Counted from the stretch's first letter, positions 1 to 9,785 are shown. The stretch is 20,898 bases of DNA from Euprymna scolopes (GCA_024364805.1 CM044490.1:123469445-123490342); one strand, 5' to 3'. The notes: generated from the letters alone by a model not told the origin. Program-made: numbers and translations.

Positions 1-46
1 TAAAACTAAACCTTGGCACAGCGAGGGGAAAGGGGGGAAAACCGGG

Positions 47-481
47 TCAAAGTTCCCCAAAGAGAAATAACATTTTCCTTATCTCATTTTGCCGACATAA
101 AGGTTTTCGAACCGCAATAAAGACGGACTCCAAAATCTTTAAACGGTTTTTGGAGTCTGCTCTGTGTAGCACCTCGAACCACTCTATTTTATATTTTTCA
201 GCACAGCATGGATTGTCAACCAAATGCTGGCCAATGGCAGAGTCCAAGGCTACGGAAGGAGGAAGACTGCCAGATCCTACCCTCCCCTGTCTAATTTTAG
301 ATAGAACGTGCTGGTTTATACGAGTTAGCAAATACAAAGATGTTCGCCCAACATAACCAACAACGCACTGGCATTTAAATTGATACACAATATTACTAAT
401 TTGGGTGTAAGGCAAACTATCTTTGCGAAAAGAAGGAAAGGCAGGTCTCGTAGTGTATACCAAACGCAAGGAAACAGTAGA

Positions 482-487
<6 letters not shown>
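47..487 (-). mobile_element. Penelope-like element, C-terminal GIY-YIG endonuclease fragment
   Basis: A 146-codon open frame carries the C-terminal part of a Penelope-like retroelement polyprotein. Near residues 32-60 is the GIY-YIG nuclease core: SNIVYQFKC, then a Cys-rich CQCVVGYVGRT, then RINQH. Around residues 84-91 is SAIGQHLV, the conserved segment following the nuclease core in this family. In such elements the reverse transcriptase lies upstream and the GIY-YIG domain nicks target DNA in the nucleus. Here the reverse transcriptase is absent: the frame opens with a GTG codon directly against a (TA)n run, so only the 3' end of the element remains, as is usual for old dead-on-arrival copies. 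The likely stop is at 47-49. GIY-YIG domains also occur in unrelated nucleases, but the spacing and the IVYQFKC start favour Penelope. It is a transposon relic, not a host gene. Confidence 0.82.

Positions 488-517
<30 letters not shown>
488..517. repeat. (TA)n microsatellite
   Basis: About 30 bases of uninterrupted TA dinucleotide. It forms the upstream boundary of the Penelope-like fragment, which suggests that insertion, truncation or expansion took place at a TA tract. Confidence 0.95.
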
Positions 518-520
<3 letters not shown>

Positions 521-1129
521 GATATTACTATTTTATATACGTAGTAATGAGTTGGAACGTATAATGTGCAATATTTTCTAAACAACTGTAATTAAATAAC
601 TTAAATTTCATTAAAAATAATTTAACATAATAGCAGCAACCATCATTTCAAACGTGTTACTGACTTGATTGTTTGTTTTGTTTTAATTCCTTTTCATAAC
701 AAACAATTTAAATAATAAACAAAAGTGATGTTTTACTTCATAATAAAATGAATTCAATTTGATAATTGCCAAAACAAAAGTGAAGTCTAAAACCATTCTT
801 CTTTTCTTTGCATTTTCCGCTCTTTTAACTCTTTTAGACACTTTATTTTATATTTTGCTGAATTTTACCTTCATGGCTGCAATAGTTCTAAATAATTAGA
901 CAGACAAACACACTTGTCATGATAAATAACAGACGATTACGAAAATTCTCTAGAACTCTTTCAAAAGTTTGGACAAGGAATGAATGTAACCCAAATATTT
1001 CCAGTGTTTTCAACATCTTTTATTTTGATTCATTTCGCTACATTGTATGACTAAGGTCCGCTCGAAATATTAAAATAAAACACAATTAAAAACAACATCG
1101 TTTTCATGCTTCTTACACCTCTCATTACC

Positions 1130-1133
<4 letters not shown>
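518..1133. other. AT-rich stretch without recognised feature
   Basis: No open frame of note, no tRNA boxes and no terminal repeats were seen. Composition is AT-rich with short A and T runs. It may hold old repeat sequence too diverged to recognise by eye. Confidence 0.6.

Positions 1134-1201
<68 letters not shown>
1134..1201. repeat. (TA)n microsatellite, about 34 units
   Basis: A perfect run of alternating A and T of about 68 bases, the longest dinucleotide tract in the window. It directly precedes the foldback element that starts near 1204. A tract of this length and purity is likely polymorphic and can extrude a cruciform. Confidence 0.97.
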
Positions 1202-1203
<2 letters not shown>

Positions 1204-1391
1204 CATACATTTCTTTTCCATATTCACTTTAAGTGCTCAATACGTTAATAGGGGCAGGGAATTAAGTTAGAGAAAAATATTTATGGTAATTCAGTTACAC
1301 AGAGACTTCCGTATTTTATCCCAGTAGAGCATCGTCATGCTAAACTATCTATGTGTAGCTGAATTGCCATAAATATATTTTCATAACTTAC
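1204..1391. mobile_element. Foldback (palindromic) element, family F1 copy 1
   Basis: Bases 1264-1302 and 1352-1390 are imperfect inverted repeats of about 39 bases: the left arm begins TAAGTTAGAGAAAAATATTT and the right arm read in reverse begins TAAGTTATGAAAATATATTT, and both end in CAGTTACACA or CAGCTACACA. The arms enclose a spacer of about 49 bases. The flank from 1204 (containing GTGCTCAATACGT) recurs before the second copy at 12815, so the element is larger than the hairpin. No coding capacity. It looks like a non-autonomous foldback element or MITE; the mobilising family is unknown. Confidence 0.75.
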
Positions 1392-1394
1392 TAG

Positions 1395-1727
1395 TATATA
1401 TATTTTCCCCAAAACCGCTGGCATGGAGGGGAGATTAAAACTTGCTGCTATGGTTTCAAATGAGTTGAAATAATAGTAAGGAGACTTGATTCCAAATATT
1501 TCTCATATGTAACACCCCCGTTTTTAGAATAGGGTACGATTATGAATACTTTCACTATCAAATAATCTTTATACAATGTGAAATTGTAAGTATAAAAACC
1601 AAGAGGTTAGATATAACTGAGAGATATTTGAAATCAACTTTTCCCTTGCCGTTATTTCAGATCATTTGAAACCATAGCAGTCTCCCCTTCATCAAGGCCA
1701 GAGGTTTGGGGAAAATATTAGATATAT
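1395..1727. mobile_element. Long-armed foldback element, family F2
   Basis: The arms at 1395-1508 and 1612-1727 are imperfect inverted repeats of about 110 bases. Shared landmarks are ATATTTTCCCCAAA at the outer ends, GCTATGGTTTCAAATGA in the middle, and TTCAAATAT or TCCAAATAT at the inner ends. They enclose about 100 bases. The element starts four bases after the end of the F1 hairpin and is bounded on the right by TATATATA. Non-coding; probably a non-autonomous DNA transposon derivative that could fold into a long hairpin if transcribed. An inverted duplication of part of another repeat would look the same. Confidence 0.75.
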
Positions 1728-2384
1728 ATAAAAGTTCAGGATGAAGTGTATAGAAACACGTATGATTTTTATTGAGCTGTTTTTTTTTTAAGTTTTCTGT
1801 TGCATTTATAATATACAAAAATTTTATGTTATAAATTCTTATTTTATTTTACCCTAACCAAGGCACATTGCCATTGAATCTTAAGAAATTACTGTGAATT
1901 AGGAACCATATCAACAGGTGAATCATAAGGGGCGAGTTGTACAATGAGATGTTTGTTTCTGCACGTTGATAAAGTCCGGGAGCAGAAATAGAGTTCAAAA
2001 GGCCTTGTTGCAGGTAAAGTAAAACGGTAGGACTTTTGCCGATCTAAGTTCATCGGAGCACATTCTATCAAAATACTTGTAAAATAAGCATCATAATGCA
2101 ACACTGCGGCAAGTGCCGGATCTTGCTTGATGGTGTGCAAACTTTTCTAGCAGAGTAGAGGGAGTCCACCTTCTGGCTTTTACCCTGGAAATGTTTTTAC
2201 TGTATTTATTCGAAGTTATCTGTAAATGTTTGCTCAATGATGGACTCTCATGTAGGATGGTATTAGCTATTGCAATCCGTGGCTGAAAAGGTGCGTATAA
2301 TTGTTAAAGCTTTGTCTTAGTAGAATTAAATATTTCCAATCATTTCTGGCTTTATTTATTTCTATTGTCTGGAGGTTTTTTGGT
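1728..2384. other. Unassigned stretch downstream of the LINE RT fragment
   Basis: This lies on the 3' side of the minus-strand reverse transcriptase remnant at 2385-2590, so it may be its decayed downstream part. The only open frame (1889-2140, minus) begins at a TTG codon and shows no domain I recognise. No C-terminal LINE signature such as the RLWNSVPSACFP seen at 15518-15802 could be found here. No RNA gene signals were seen. Confidence 0.5.
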
Positions 2385-2590
2385 TTTTTTAATTCAACAA
2401 TTGTCCATTTCTCCAAATTGAAAATAGTGAAGTGTCATCCGCAAATAAACCCATCTTGGACATAATTGAATCAGGTGGGTTATATACTTAACTCATAAAA
2501 ATAATAAGGGTCCAACAATCCACCTCTGTAAGACACTTGTATTTATGTCATCATATTTAGATGCATCCATAACAATCTGTATCTTTCTTT
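2385..2590 (-). pseudogene. Decayed non-LTR retrotransposon (LINE) reverse transcriptase fragment
   Basis: Two reverse transcriptase blocks are visible on the minus strand. The first, near 2497-2580, reads SVLQRWIVGPLLFL and matches the LINE block usually written as GVPQGSVLGPLLFL. The second, at about 2407-2445, is GLFADDTSLFSIWRN and contains the catalytic FADD box (2431-2445). The order and the roughly 50-base spacing fit the palm domain of Jockey/CR1-like LINEs. Between the blocks there is a stop and a change of frame, and another stop follows, so the copy is dead. The enzyme would copy element RNA into DNA at a nicked target site. Upstream it ends where the tandem array at 2600-3290 begins. 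The clade is uncertain. Confidence 0.78.
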
Positions 2591-2599
2591 TGAAAAATT

Positions 2600-3290
2600 T
2601 TGACGCTTGTCCAGGTAACCTACATCTAAAATTTCAAGTGTTTAGACCCAAAATTGGCGGACGAATTTGATCGTCTGCAAAGGTCAACTCTTTCAACTTT
2701 GACCTCTTGCCAGCCAAAGCTTCGCCGAAAAACAGATTAAAAAGCTTGTTACATGTCATTATGTAAAATTTCAAATGTTTAGACGCAAAATTGGCTGAAT
2801 AGTTTGATAGAGACCGGAAAGGTAAAATCTGTTGAACTTTGATTCCTTGGCAGCTAAAATTTCGGCAAAAATCCGATTTAACTTTGCCTCATGTCCGAAT
2901 ATACTTTATGTAAAGTTTCGAATGTTTAGACCAGAAATTGGCTGAGTAATTTCGAAGAGACCATAAAGGTCTTTCTTTTTTTTTACTTTCATCACAATTT
3001 TAACCCTTAACATTTATTGCTTTGAGCTCAACTCACATTAAATTTGATCCATGTACAAATAACCTACAACTAAAATTTCAAGTGTTTAGACTCAAAATTA
3101 GCGGAGAAGTTTAGTAGAGTTTCCAAAGCTCAAATCGTTGAACTTCGACCCCTTGACAGCCAAATTTCTGATCGAAAACTGATTAAAAAGATTTTCGAAA
3201 ATCTCAATACGCCTAATGTCAAAGCTCGAGTCTGTAGACTGAAAATTGACAGACTAGTTTGATGGAGAAATATACAGTCACACATACACA
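2600..3290. repeat. Tandem array of about five diverged 137-160 bp units
   Basis: The landmark TTTAGAC or a close variant recurs at 2641, 2778, 2925, 3085 and about 3233, giving spacings near 137, 147, 160 and 148. Each unit has the order AAATTTCAAGTGTTTAGAC, CAAAATTGGC or similar, a TTTGATAGAGACC-like segment, GTTGAACTTTGACCCCTTGG-like sequence, and CGAAAA followed by GATT. The units differ from one another at many sites, so the array is old. It is bounded by the LINE RT remnant on the left and by TATATATATATAGAGAGAG on the right. No coding capacity. Confidence 0.82.
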
Positions 3291-3298
3291 ATTTAACT

Positions 3299-3328
3299 TA
3301 TATATATATATAGAGAGAGAGAGTGAGA
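3299..3328. repeat. (TA)n(GA)n microsatellite
   Basis: A short TA tract passes into GA repeats and closes the tandem array on its right side. Confidence 0.9.
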
Positions 3329-4293
3329 TTGCATAAAAATATGGTTAAGATTTAAACATCGAAAAAGTAAAAGGTCATTTTTATTACATATGTGTAAGTT
3401 ATGTTCATGGGGCAAGAAAATATGACTGAATTTAAAAAAAGAACAAATGAATTTACTGGAAGCTTGCAAAAATCATACATATTATATATCAATAATAAAG
3501 TTCAGCAATATAATAATATTCCAGCATTTAGAATTTTTTAAAAGTTAAATTTATAACATTATATAATCAATTCTTAATCCTGAAATATTTTAAGTTATAA
3601 ATTTATTATATTTTTTAGTAGAATATCTTGTCCTTTTTTTCCATTTTAACAACTCATCCTTTACTTTTCCATGTTTAAGCTTAACCATATTACTTTTTAT
3701 GCTTGCATTTCTTATTGTAATTTATACATAGAAAGAGATAAATAATTGAATGCAAAAATCCGAATAATCACGTGTGTGTGTGTGTTGTGTATGTTTTTGG
3801 TTTGCATCAACGTTGAGGTTTCTTCAACTCCTTGAAACCACTATTCTATTTGACAAAGTTAATTTTGAAAGTGAGGATGTTGGAGTGTGTGCATTTAACT
3901 CTGTAAGGAGGGGGTCGGCTATGAATACAAGGTGATGTGTATGTGGGGGATATTGGCGTTAAATATTTAGGTTTATCAAGAATACTTTCTCTGAACCAGT
4001 CCATTTCCCTATATATAATGTGAACTTGAGTTATTTCCCCAAAGTACGTTTTGTCCAATATGTTTTGTTTACATGAAATATGATTCGTGAGATACTTTCA
4101 ATAAATAGAAAGATCGGTAAATTAATCAGAAAGAATACAGAATAAAAAAACAATGACTGAAACACGGTGTATCACCTTGAATCGTAAGTTTCAAAAGCGA
4201 TTTACAAATAAAACAAAAAAAAAAGATGAGATGAGAATAATTTGAATTATTCAAAACTACTCTTCTAATTTTGCGTTAGTGATACATCAAAAG
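3329..4293. other. AT-rich stretch without recognised gene
   Basis: The only distinct item is a (TG)n tract at about 3772-3788. The open frame at 3846-4058 (minus) has no recognisable motif and no supporting context. Confidence 0.6.
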
Positions 4294-4440
4294 GGCCCGT
4301 AGCGTAATGGATAAAATACTAGGTAACATTCAATTGTAAATTATTCTTTACTCGTGGATAAAGGGCAAATAGTGCGGGCGATACTAAGAATAAAATTACA
4401 AATTAAGATTTCTACACGGCCATTGCTGATGGAATCAGAG
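4294..4440 (+). repeat. Partial tRNA-Arg-like SINE head joined to a dispersed repeat
   Basis: The segment starting GGGCCCGTAGCGTAATGGAT matches the 5' end and A-box region of a tRNA-Arg. Octopus is known to carry tRNA-Arg-derived SINEs (OR1 and OR2). No matching anticodon arm or B box follows at tRNA spacing, so this is not a functional tRNA. From about 4379, CGATACTAAGAATA leads into a segment with TTTCTACACGG that recurs at 19960-20020 (CGATACTAAGAATACAATTG, then TTTTACACGGTC). The A-box match is short, so the SINE assignment is tentative; the shared downstream repeat is firmer. Confidence 0.45.
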
Positions 4441-4752
4441 TATGCTACCTCTATGTAATTCTTTTATGCGAATCGCTCCAGACAAGGCACGAAGCTATTT
4501 GAAGTAAGGAGCTAAATAAAAAGGGCAGTTCCAAGTTAAAAATCAGCTGACAATAAATATTAGATAGGTATCTTCCGACCCCAAAATAGCACCCCCCTTT
4601 CAGAAACAGTACTCATGGAACGGGAGGACTACAGAACAAAATATTGAAAGCGAGAGTTACAAGGGTGCCAAAAGTAAACTCAAGGTGAGGTCTATTCGAA
4701 ATTCCATGAAAATCCCGAGTTTGAGAGAAACATTCCTGGGTTCGACAAGATG

Positions 4753-4800
4753 CATCTGAAGAAGATCGCAGGTTAGATCAGCTAAAACGTTGTGCGAATA
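4753..4800 (+). repeat. Structured motif copy 1 (CTGAAGA / stem-loop / GAAACG family)
   Basis: CTGAAGAAGATCG, then GGTTAGATCAGCTAAAACGT and TGTG, line up with five other copies. It is the most degraded at the GAAA position (TAAAACG). It sits at the end of about 120 bases of otherwise unassigned sequence. See the hammerhead-like finding. Confidence 0.6.
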
Positions 4801-5993
4801 ATACGTAAGGTAACTCAAATAATATATAGACGGATATTGAAATAGATATAATAAAACGGGCGAGGGTGTGAGGATCAACAGTGTATTATGACTTGCTGTT
4901 TCTCGCCTGATACTCTGTTCACCTATAGATATAGCAACTAATATAACTGTCTGTCACACTGACGTACCATTAACTCCAGCAAAACTTGGGCAAACAAAAA
5001 TATATTCTTACACAAACACAAAACACATGCATGCTAACATCTCATTCTCTTTATCAAAATAATCTATCTGTCTCCAAGAATAGACATTTATTTGGAACCC
5101 ATGTATTATTTGTTTTAGTTTTGTTTTTGTGAAGAAACTATTCTTTATTGTCTTCTAAGCAAGTGGGGGGGGAGGGTTATATTGAGACACTGAAATGGAA
5201 TCTGATCTGCGTGGAGTCACAGCTGGCAACAAGAACTAATTAGACAATGTGCTTTGCACTCAGAGGGAGGGTCCTTACCAAGAGTAATAAGCCATTGTTT
5301 GGTTGGCAGCAATCACATGAGACATTCTAAAAACCTCATTTCGCCAGACAGGGATGAATGAAATCAGATAAAAGCCACAAGCTGAATATGATTGAAACCT
5401 TCTCCTGAAAATATCCATTCTTCATGAATAGTTTCTTTTGTGGGTAGTTATCTTATTCAGAGACAAGAGAAGTCATAACTTGTGTCACACAAGAAAATAA
5501 GAACAGAAAAGTATTTGTACGAAATTAATAATTACATAATAAACTTGAAACTAAATTTAATTCTTCTAAAATAAGACGAGATTTTCACGGTTCAAACGGT
5601 AAAACATGAATGTCTGTGTAGTTCAATTTTACAATGTTTATTTCTTGACCTTATCTATTTTGGAATTTTCCAACCAGTCTGGACATAATGAAAAAAGAAC
5701 TCTTGCAAATTGATACCGACCGATGAGAGGCGCCATATTCCTAAGATAAAAGCGACATCATGTTCGATCCAACAATCAGTAGGTTAGTTGGAAATACCAA
5801 CTTACTTTTTAACTATGTAAAAAAAACAAAAACAATGCTACTCTGTAAAAGTGAACTGTTTTAAAAAAAAACACACACACACACAAAATTGCCACTAAAA
5901 ATTTCATGCGCTCGTTTGTTCTATATATATTCTATATATTCGTATTATGGGAATCATTCTAAGGTTTATTTTATTTTTTTATGATTTTGTTCT
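4801..5993. other. Long stretch without recognised gene
   Basis: No domain-bearing open frame, tRNA boxes or inverted repeats were found by eye. It contains a short G-run near 5166, and an A-run passing into (CA)n at about 5862-5885. The open frame starting at 5947 runs into the repeat at 5994 and is not credible as a gene. Confidence 0.55.
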
Positions 5994-6060
5994 AGCTGGA
6001 GATGGGCCATCCTTCTGGATGCCAGATATTTATCCGACATGTTATACATTCCAATTGTTC
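5994..6060 (+). repeat. Dispersed repeat, left arm of an inverted pair
   Basis: Sequence around GGATGCCAGATATT is matched in reverse orientation at 6578-6644. Shared landmarks are GATGG near the start, CATYCT, CTGGATGCCAGAYATT and the following ACATTC/ATACAG-like part. The arms are about 520 bases apart. Confidence 0.65.
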
Positions 6061-6176
6061 AGCAGATATGGTTTCGCTTTCGATTATAACTGGTGGCACT
6101 CCAGTAATCTATTTTTTATAAATAATTTCATCTAGAATTCTTCATAACTTTTGGTTTCGGCTGAAGGAACTCAAAT

Positions 6177-6202
6177 TATATATATATATATATATATATA
6201 TA
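6177..6202. repeat. (TA)n microsatellite
   Basis: About 13 TA units between the two arms of the inverted repeat pair. Confidence 0.95.
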
Positions 6203-6577
6203 GTTTTTATTTCTGTTTCGATTCAAGCTAATGCAGTCAATTCATATATATCGGAGCGTGTCCATTTACACTGAACATCTCCAGCATGCCAACATCAATA
6301 TATTACATATGAATGAGTCCCCTGTGAAATTTTCTCAGGTCCCGCTAGTATAAAAAGAATATCGGTTTCATGAGAGGTAAAATCATTTTTCTGAACAGAA
6401 CAATTTTGCATGATTTTTGTATTCTCTTAGAAAGATTTAAATAATTATATAATCCCACTAAACTGATTGAAAAAATAATTTTAAAAACTACCTGGCAAAT
6501 ATACCCGGATAACCAACTGCAAGCGAGATTCAAACAATGGCACTTAAAGAGAGGATTAGAATCTTAAAAATATGTCG

Positions 6578-6644
6578 GTCAGGCTGTATGAATAAAAGGG
6601 TGAATGTCTGGCATCCAGTAGAATGCTCCATCCCAAGCTTCAAC
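6578..6644 (-). repeat. Dispersed repeat, right arm of an inverted pair
   Basis: The reverse complement reads GGGATGGAGCATTCTACTGG then ATGCCAGACATT, and aligns with 5994-6060. It is either the second arm of a long foldback structure or an independent insertion of the same family in the opposite orientation. No coding capacity. Confidence 0.65.
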
Positions 6645-6987
6645 AAAAAATCGGAAAGAAAAATATTAAGCATACAATTATCATTCCAATTATGATCAAA
6701 TTTAGTGATATTTTTTAATGAAACATCTAAATTTTAAAGAATTAAAATCTTAAGAGGAAATCGAAATTCAGAGAATCTTGCTTAATTTACTATTAATTAA
6801 ATTTCATATAAAAAAGGAATGTCTATTAATGCATACCTCACACCTATTAAAATTTCTCTATCAATTTTCAAGTTCACAATCCTTCTATCCCTTTCGCATA
6901 GCAATAATTTAAACTAAATATAGTCTATATTACGACCCTGTCCGGCGAGCAGTTGTGTTTTGAATTCATTATTATCAATTCATTAGT
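6645..6987. other. AT-rich stretch without recognised feature
   Basis: No open frame, repeat or RNA signal was seen. Confidence 0.55.
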
Positions 6988-7228
6988 TTAGGGTCCGTCC
7001 TATATGTACAAATACATAAACATACCTTACTTTATAAAGTTCTGAAAATTGTTTTAAACATTTCAAACTATATAAAAAATAAAAATAAAAAATAAGTTTT
7101 TTGTAGTCTTTCATTGGACATTATTTTTCCAGCCTCATGCAATCGCTGAATCACCTTGCTTTCACAAGGGTTCTAATGATATTTCATCACACTGTTTCGG
7201 ACATATTTCGGCGTATAGGACGACCCTT
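6988..7228. mobile_element. MITE with terminal inverted repeats (Tc1/mariner or pogo-like)
   Basis: The left end TTAGGGTCCGTCCTATATG and the right end, in reverse TTAAGGGTCGTCCTATACG, are inverted repeats that continue for about 30 bases with mismatches. The element is about 240 bases, AT-rich and non-coding. The ends sit at TA or TTAA, as expected for Tc1/mariner superfamily insertions. The GGTCGTCYTATACGCCGA style of terminus recalls pogo/Jerky-like elements; this is from memory and unsearched. Confidence 0.7.
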
Positions 7229-7325
7229 AAAGTGAAAAAAATCATCTTTAAAAATTAATATTTCATAACATACCGGGTGTTGCAATCTCTAACCTAGACG
7301 AAACAAACATAGTTTAGTGATTTAG

Positions 7326-7425
7326 CAGTCGTCTTATACAACCGATATATGATAGATTTATCAAAATTTGCTCCAATTTTGTACCTCCTCTTATCTGACG
7401 GTAACCTTATACGCCGAGATATATA
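7326..7425 (+). repeat. Two further TIR-like motifs beside the MITE
   Basis: GTCGTCTTATACAACCGATA at about 7329 and CCTTATACGCCGAGATATAT at about 7402 resemble the MITE terminus CGTCCTATACGCCGAAATAT. They may be remnants of nested or degraded relatives. Confidence 0.45.
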
Positions 7426-7454
7426 CACATGTATATATACACCCACACACACAC

Positions 7455-7903
7455 ACTAGCAGGCAGACAAGACGTTGTTCAGAATTGAATGATGATGATC
7501 AACGAATGTTTCACACCCCTATATTTCTATTGCTATCGAAATCGGTGAAATTGCCCATTTTTACATCAAATTGATTGATTTCCAGCTTTAGTTGGGACCC
7601 ATTGCGGTGTACAAGAAGGAAGCTTCACATTCCTCTCTTCAATGACCTAGTCTACAATGCACTGTGGAGAATCTACTGTTGATTTTATAAAATTATTTTT
7701 CATATATAATGGCTTGAAATAAAGTTTAAAATGCAAAAGTAAAGTATCATTATTCAGTTGTGTTATAAACAGAAAGATTCATTTCGAATGCGCTCCCGTC
7801 ATATGAAAGAACATACTGTTAATTTTATATGCTGGGCCTTTCTGCTTGTGTCGTAATAAAACTTATCAGATGCACCTGTGATGTGAGGCTCTGTAATGCG
7901 TTA
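7455..7903 (+). mobile_element. Dispersed repeat family R1, copy 1 (3' truncated)
   Basis: It begins ACTAGCAGGCAGACAAGACG directly after a (CA)n tract, and aligns over about 450 bases with copies at 12107 and 18641. Landmarks in order: GATCAACGAATGTTTCAC, GAAATYGSYCATTT, GACCCATTGCGGTG, GCACTGTGGAGAA, CTTGAAATAAAGTTTAAAAT, GTAATAAAACTTATCA. The last 200 bases present in the 18641 copy are missing. No open frame is conserved among copies. Confidence 0.85.
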
Positions 7904-9373
7904 ACTTACAATTAATAAACTCATGGAAACAAACAACTGAAGGTAACCCCCTCCCCCAAAAAAAAGAATCGTTAATATTTTTTGTGATATTTCTTCATTT
8001 GGTTCACATTTTTTGTTAAAACCAATACAAATAAGCAAAGTGATCATTTTGAGTGAATTCTTCAAAATCGTTAAAGAAGAAAAATATGTTTTTGCATTTG
8101 TCTCTTGTCTTTTGGTTTGTATTATTTTCTTCTTGAAAACTCTGATGCTTTATGAAGGAGACACATAAACTTAAGAGAGAAACGCAAAAACAAAAAAGAA
8201 TAACGTATAAGAACGTTCGTTTTTTTTTTTTTCACGACTTAAAAGCTCCTTGGTGATAAAAGCGTGTCAGATTTTTTTTTCTTTTGATTTATTTATTTAT
8301 TTATTTATTTTTTGTTGCTTATACATTCTTTGCATTATATCCCCTGTTTTTGTAGTCACTGCAAGAAAGAGCAACTCCAGAAGACACGAAAATATTTAAA
8401 AAGAAAAAAAGAAAAAAAAAGTGAAATACATAAAGAGAATTCTTTAAAAAAGGGGGTCCTCTGTTGGTGACGGATAACAATATGGCCCCCTTTCTTTCGT
8501 CATGATCTATAAAACACATTTTCTTTATCTTTCTTTCTCCTATTCTTTTGTAAGTTCTTCCTATCTATTTTTCCACTTTTTTTTTTGTCAAAAATCTGTT
8601 GCAATGTAGATGTGGGAAAATATACACAGAAAAAAGACAGAAGGAAAAAAAAAAATAACCTGCGGCAGACAAAAGCAACTTGAATCGTAACAAACCCTAA
8701 CCCTCCCCTTAAATGTTCTGAAACTTTAGAAATAACTCCTACCAGTATATGACCCCTGTTTTTAGAAATGTACAAAGCAATTAGGTTCAAATAACGAGAG
8801 TAACACGAAGCTAACTGTATGTGGAGAGATATTCTTTTCAAGGTCAACAAAGATGTCATGTGAATTCCTGAAGGCAACTCAACCAACTACTCGACTACTT
8901 AACAAAGTAATGTATATTATATTAAAAGAAATAATTAAGATTAAAGTACGAGAGGGAAAAATCTACATTTTCTTCAATTATGGCTCATTACTGAATAGAA
9001 TGATCGCTGATTGGTTAGTGCCTGGGAGAAGATATAGAAATAACGAACAGATTGAAAGAGAGATATACACGGGTATATATCTATACTCCTATAAATTTGA
9101 GTTTTTTGTGTATTAATATTTATATTAAAAATCTTTTTTTCTGTGTATTTAAAAAGAAAATACAACTTTGTTATATATGGATCGAGGAATTGCATTCATC
9201 TTTCTTTTAAACATTCATTTTTAATTAATTCCCTATTAGTTTGTCGGGTTTGTTATGGGATGATAATCTTTAGTTAACTATTACGTGTAATTATATTTAT
9301 GCAGATATTCTACATGATTTATACTTGCGTAATATTTGCGTACAATGGTTATAGTAAACACAAACATCTTTCT
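7904..9373. other. AT-rich, low-complexity stretch without supported gene
   Basis: It contains a T run (8220-8232), a (TTTA)n tetranucleotide (about 8285-8312), and A/G-rich tracts (about 8396-8420, 8640-8656). A 128-codon frame at 8500-8886 (minus) is the second longest in the window, but its C-terminal half is F- and K-rich low-complexity translation with no domain or splice context. The adjoining frame at 8319-8519 is of the same kind. Neither is called. Confidence 0.6.
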
Positions 9374-9421
9374 ATATATATTTATGTATGCATATATATA
9401 TATATGTGTGTGTGTGTGTGT
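9374..9421. repeat. Compound (TA)n(TG)n microsatellite
   Basis: An interrupted TA tract passes into about nine TG units ending at TTTT. Open frames crossing it on either strand are artefacts of the repeat. Confidence 0.93.
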
Positions 9422-9726
9422 TTTAAAAAAATTGTCTACCAACCTCCTGTCAGCTTTTGGTCTACAAACATAAAACTTAATACATAGGGTATTCGAAACC
9501 ATGCAAAATTTTATATTTGGGTTTTAGCCGGGGAAAATCGATGCAAACGTATGACAATTAAAAAACTTGAATTTTACCGGTGAAGGTCGTTCGACAGCTT
9601 TACGAATAGGCATGCGTAACGTAATAGCTAGGGGTTCATGTTTTCATTTTTAGCTTTGCAGAAAACATGTCTTCATAGTTCAGGCATTAACGTTAAAGGG
9701 AAAAATAAATCGTAAGCTAAACGTTT

Positions 9727-9759
9727 TGGTTTCGATTCTCGGTGGTGGCGCAGGAGTCA

Positions 9760-9785
<26 letters not shown>
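9727..9785 (+). repeat. tRNA-like B box followed by a long T run
   Basis: GGTTTCGATTCTCGGTGG resembles the B box and T-arm of a tRNA (consensus GGTTCGANTCC), followed by an acceptor-like tail and then 26 T residues (9760-9785), which could act as a Pol III terminator. A matching A box was not identified upstream, so this is probably a degraded tRNA-derived SINE. The same architecture occurs at 20065-20095. Confidence 0.4.

Noticed and set aside
1889-2140. An 83-codon minus-strand frame downstream of the LINE RT relic
   Set aside because: It starts at TTG, has no recognisable motif, and cannot be joined to the LINE by any visible LINE C-terminal signature.
8690-8706. AACCCTAACCCTCCCC resembling telomere repeat
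   Set aside because: Only about two units are present, so it is no evidence for an interstitial telomere array.
8500-8886. A 128-codon open frame on the minus strand
   Set aside because: The C-terminal half is translated from T- and A-rich low-complexity DNA (F and K runs). No domain, signal or conserved residue pattern was found, and it crosses another frame on the opposite strand.
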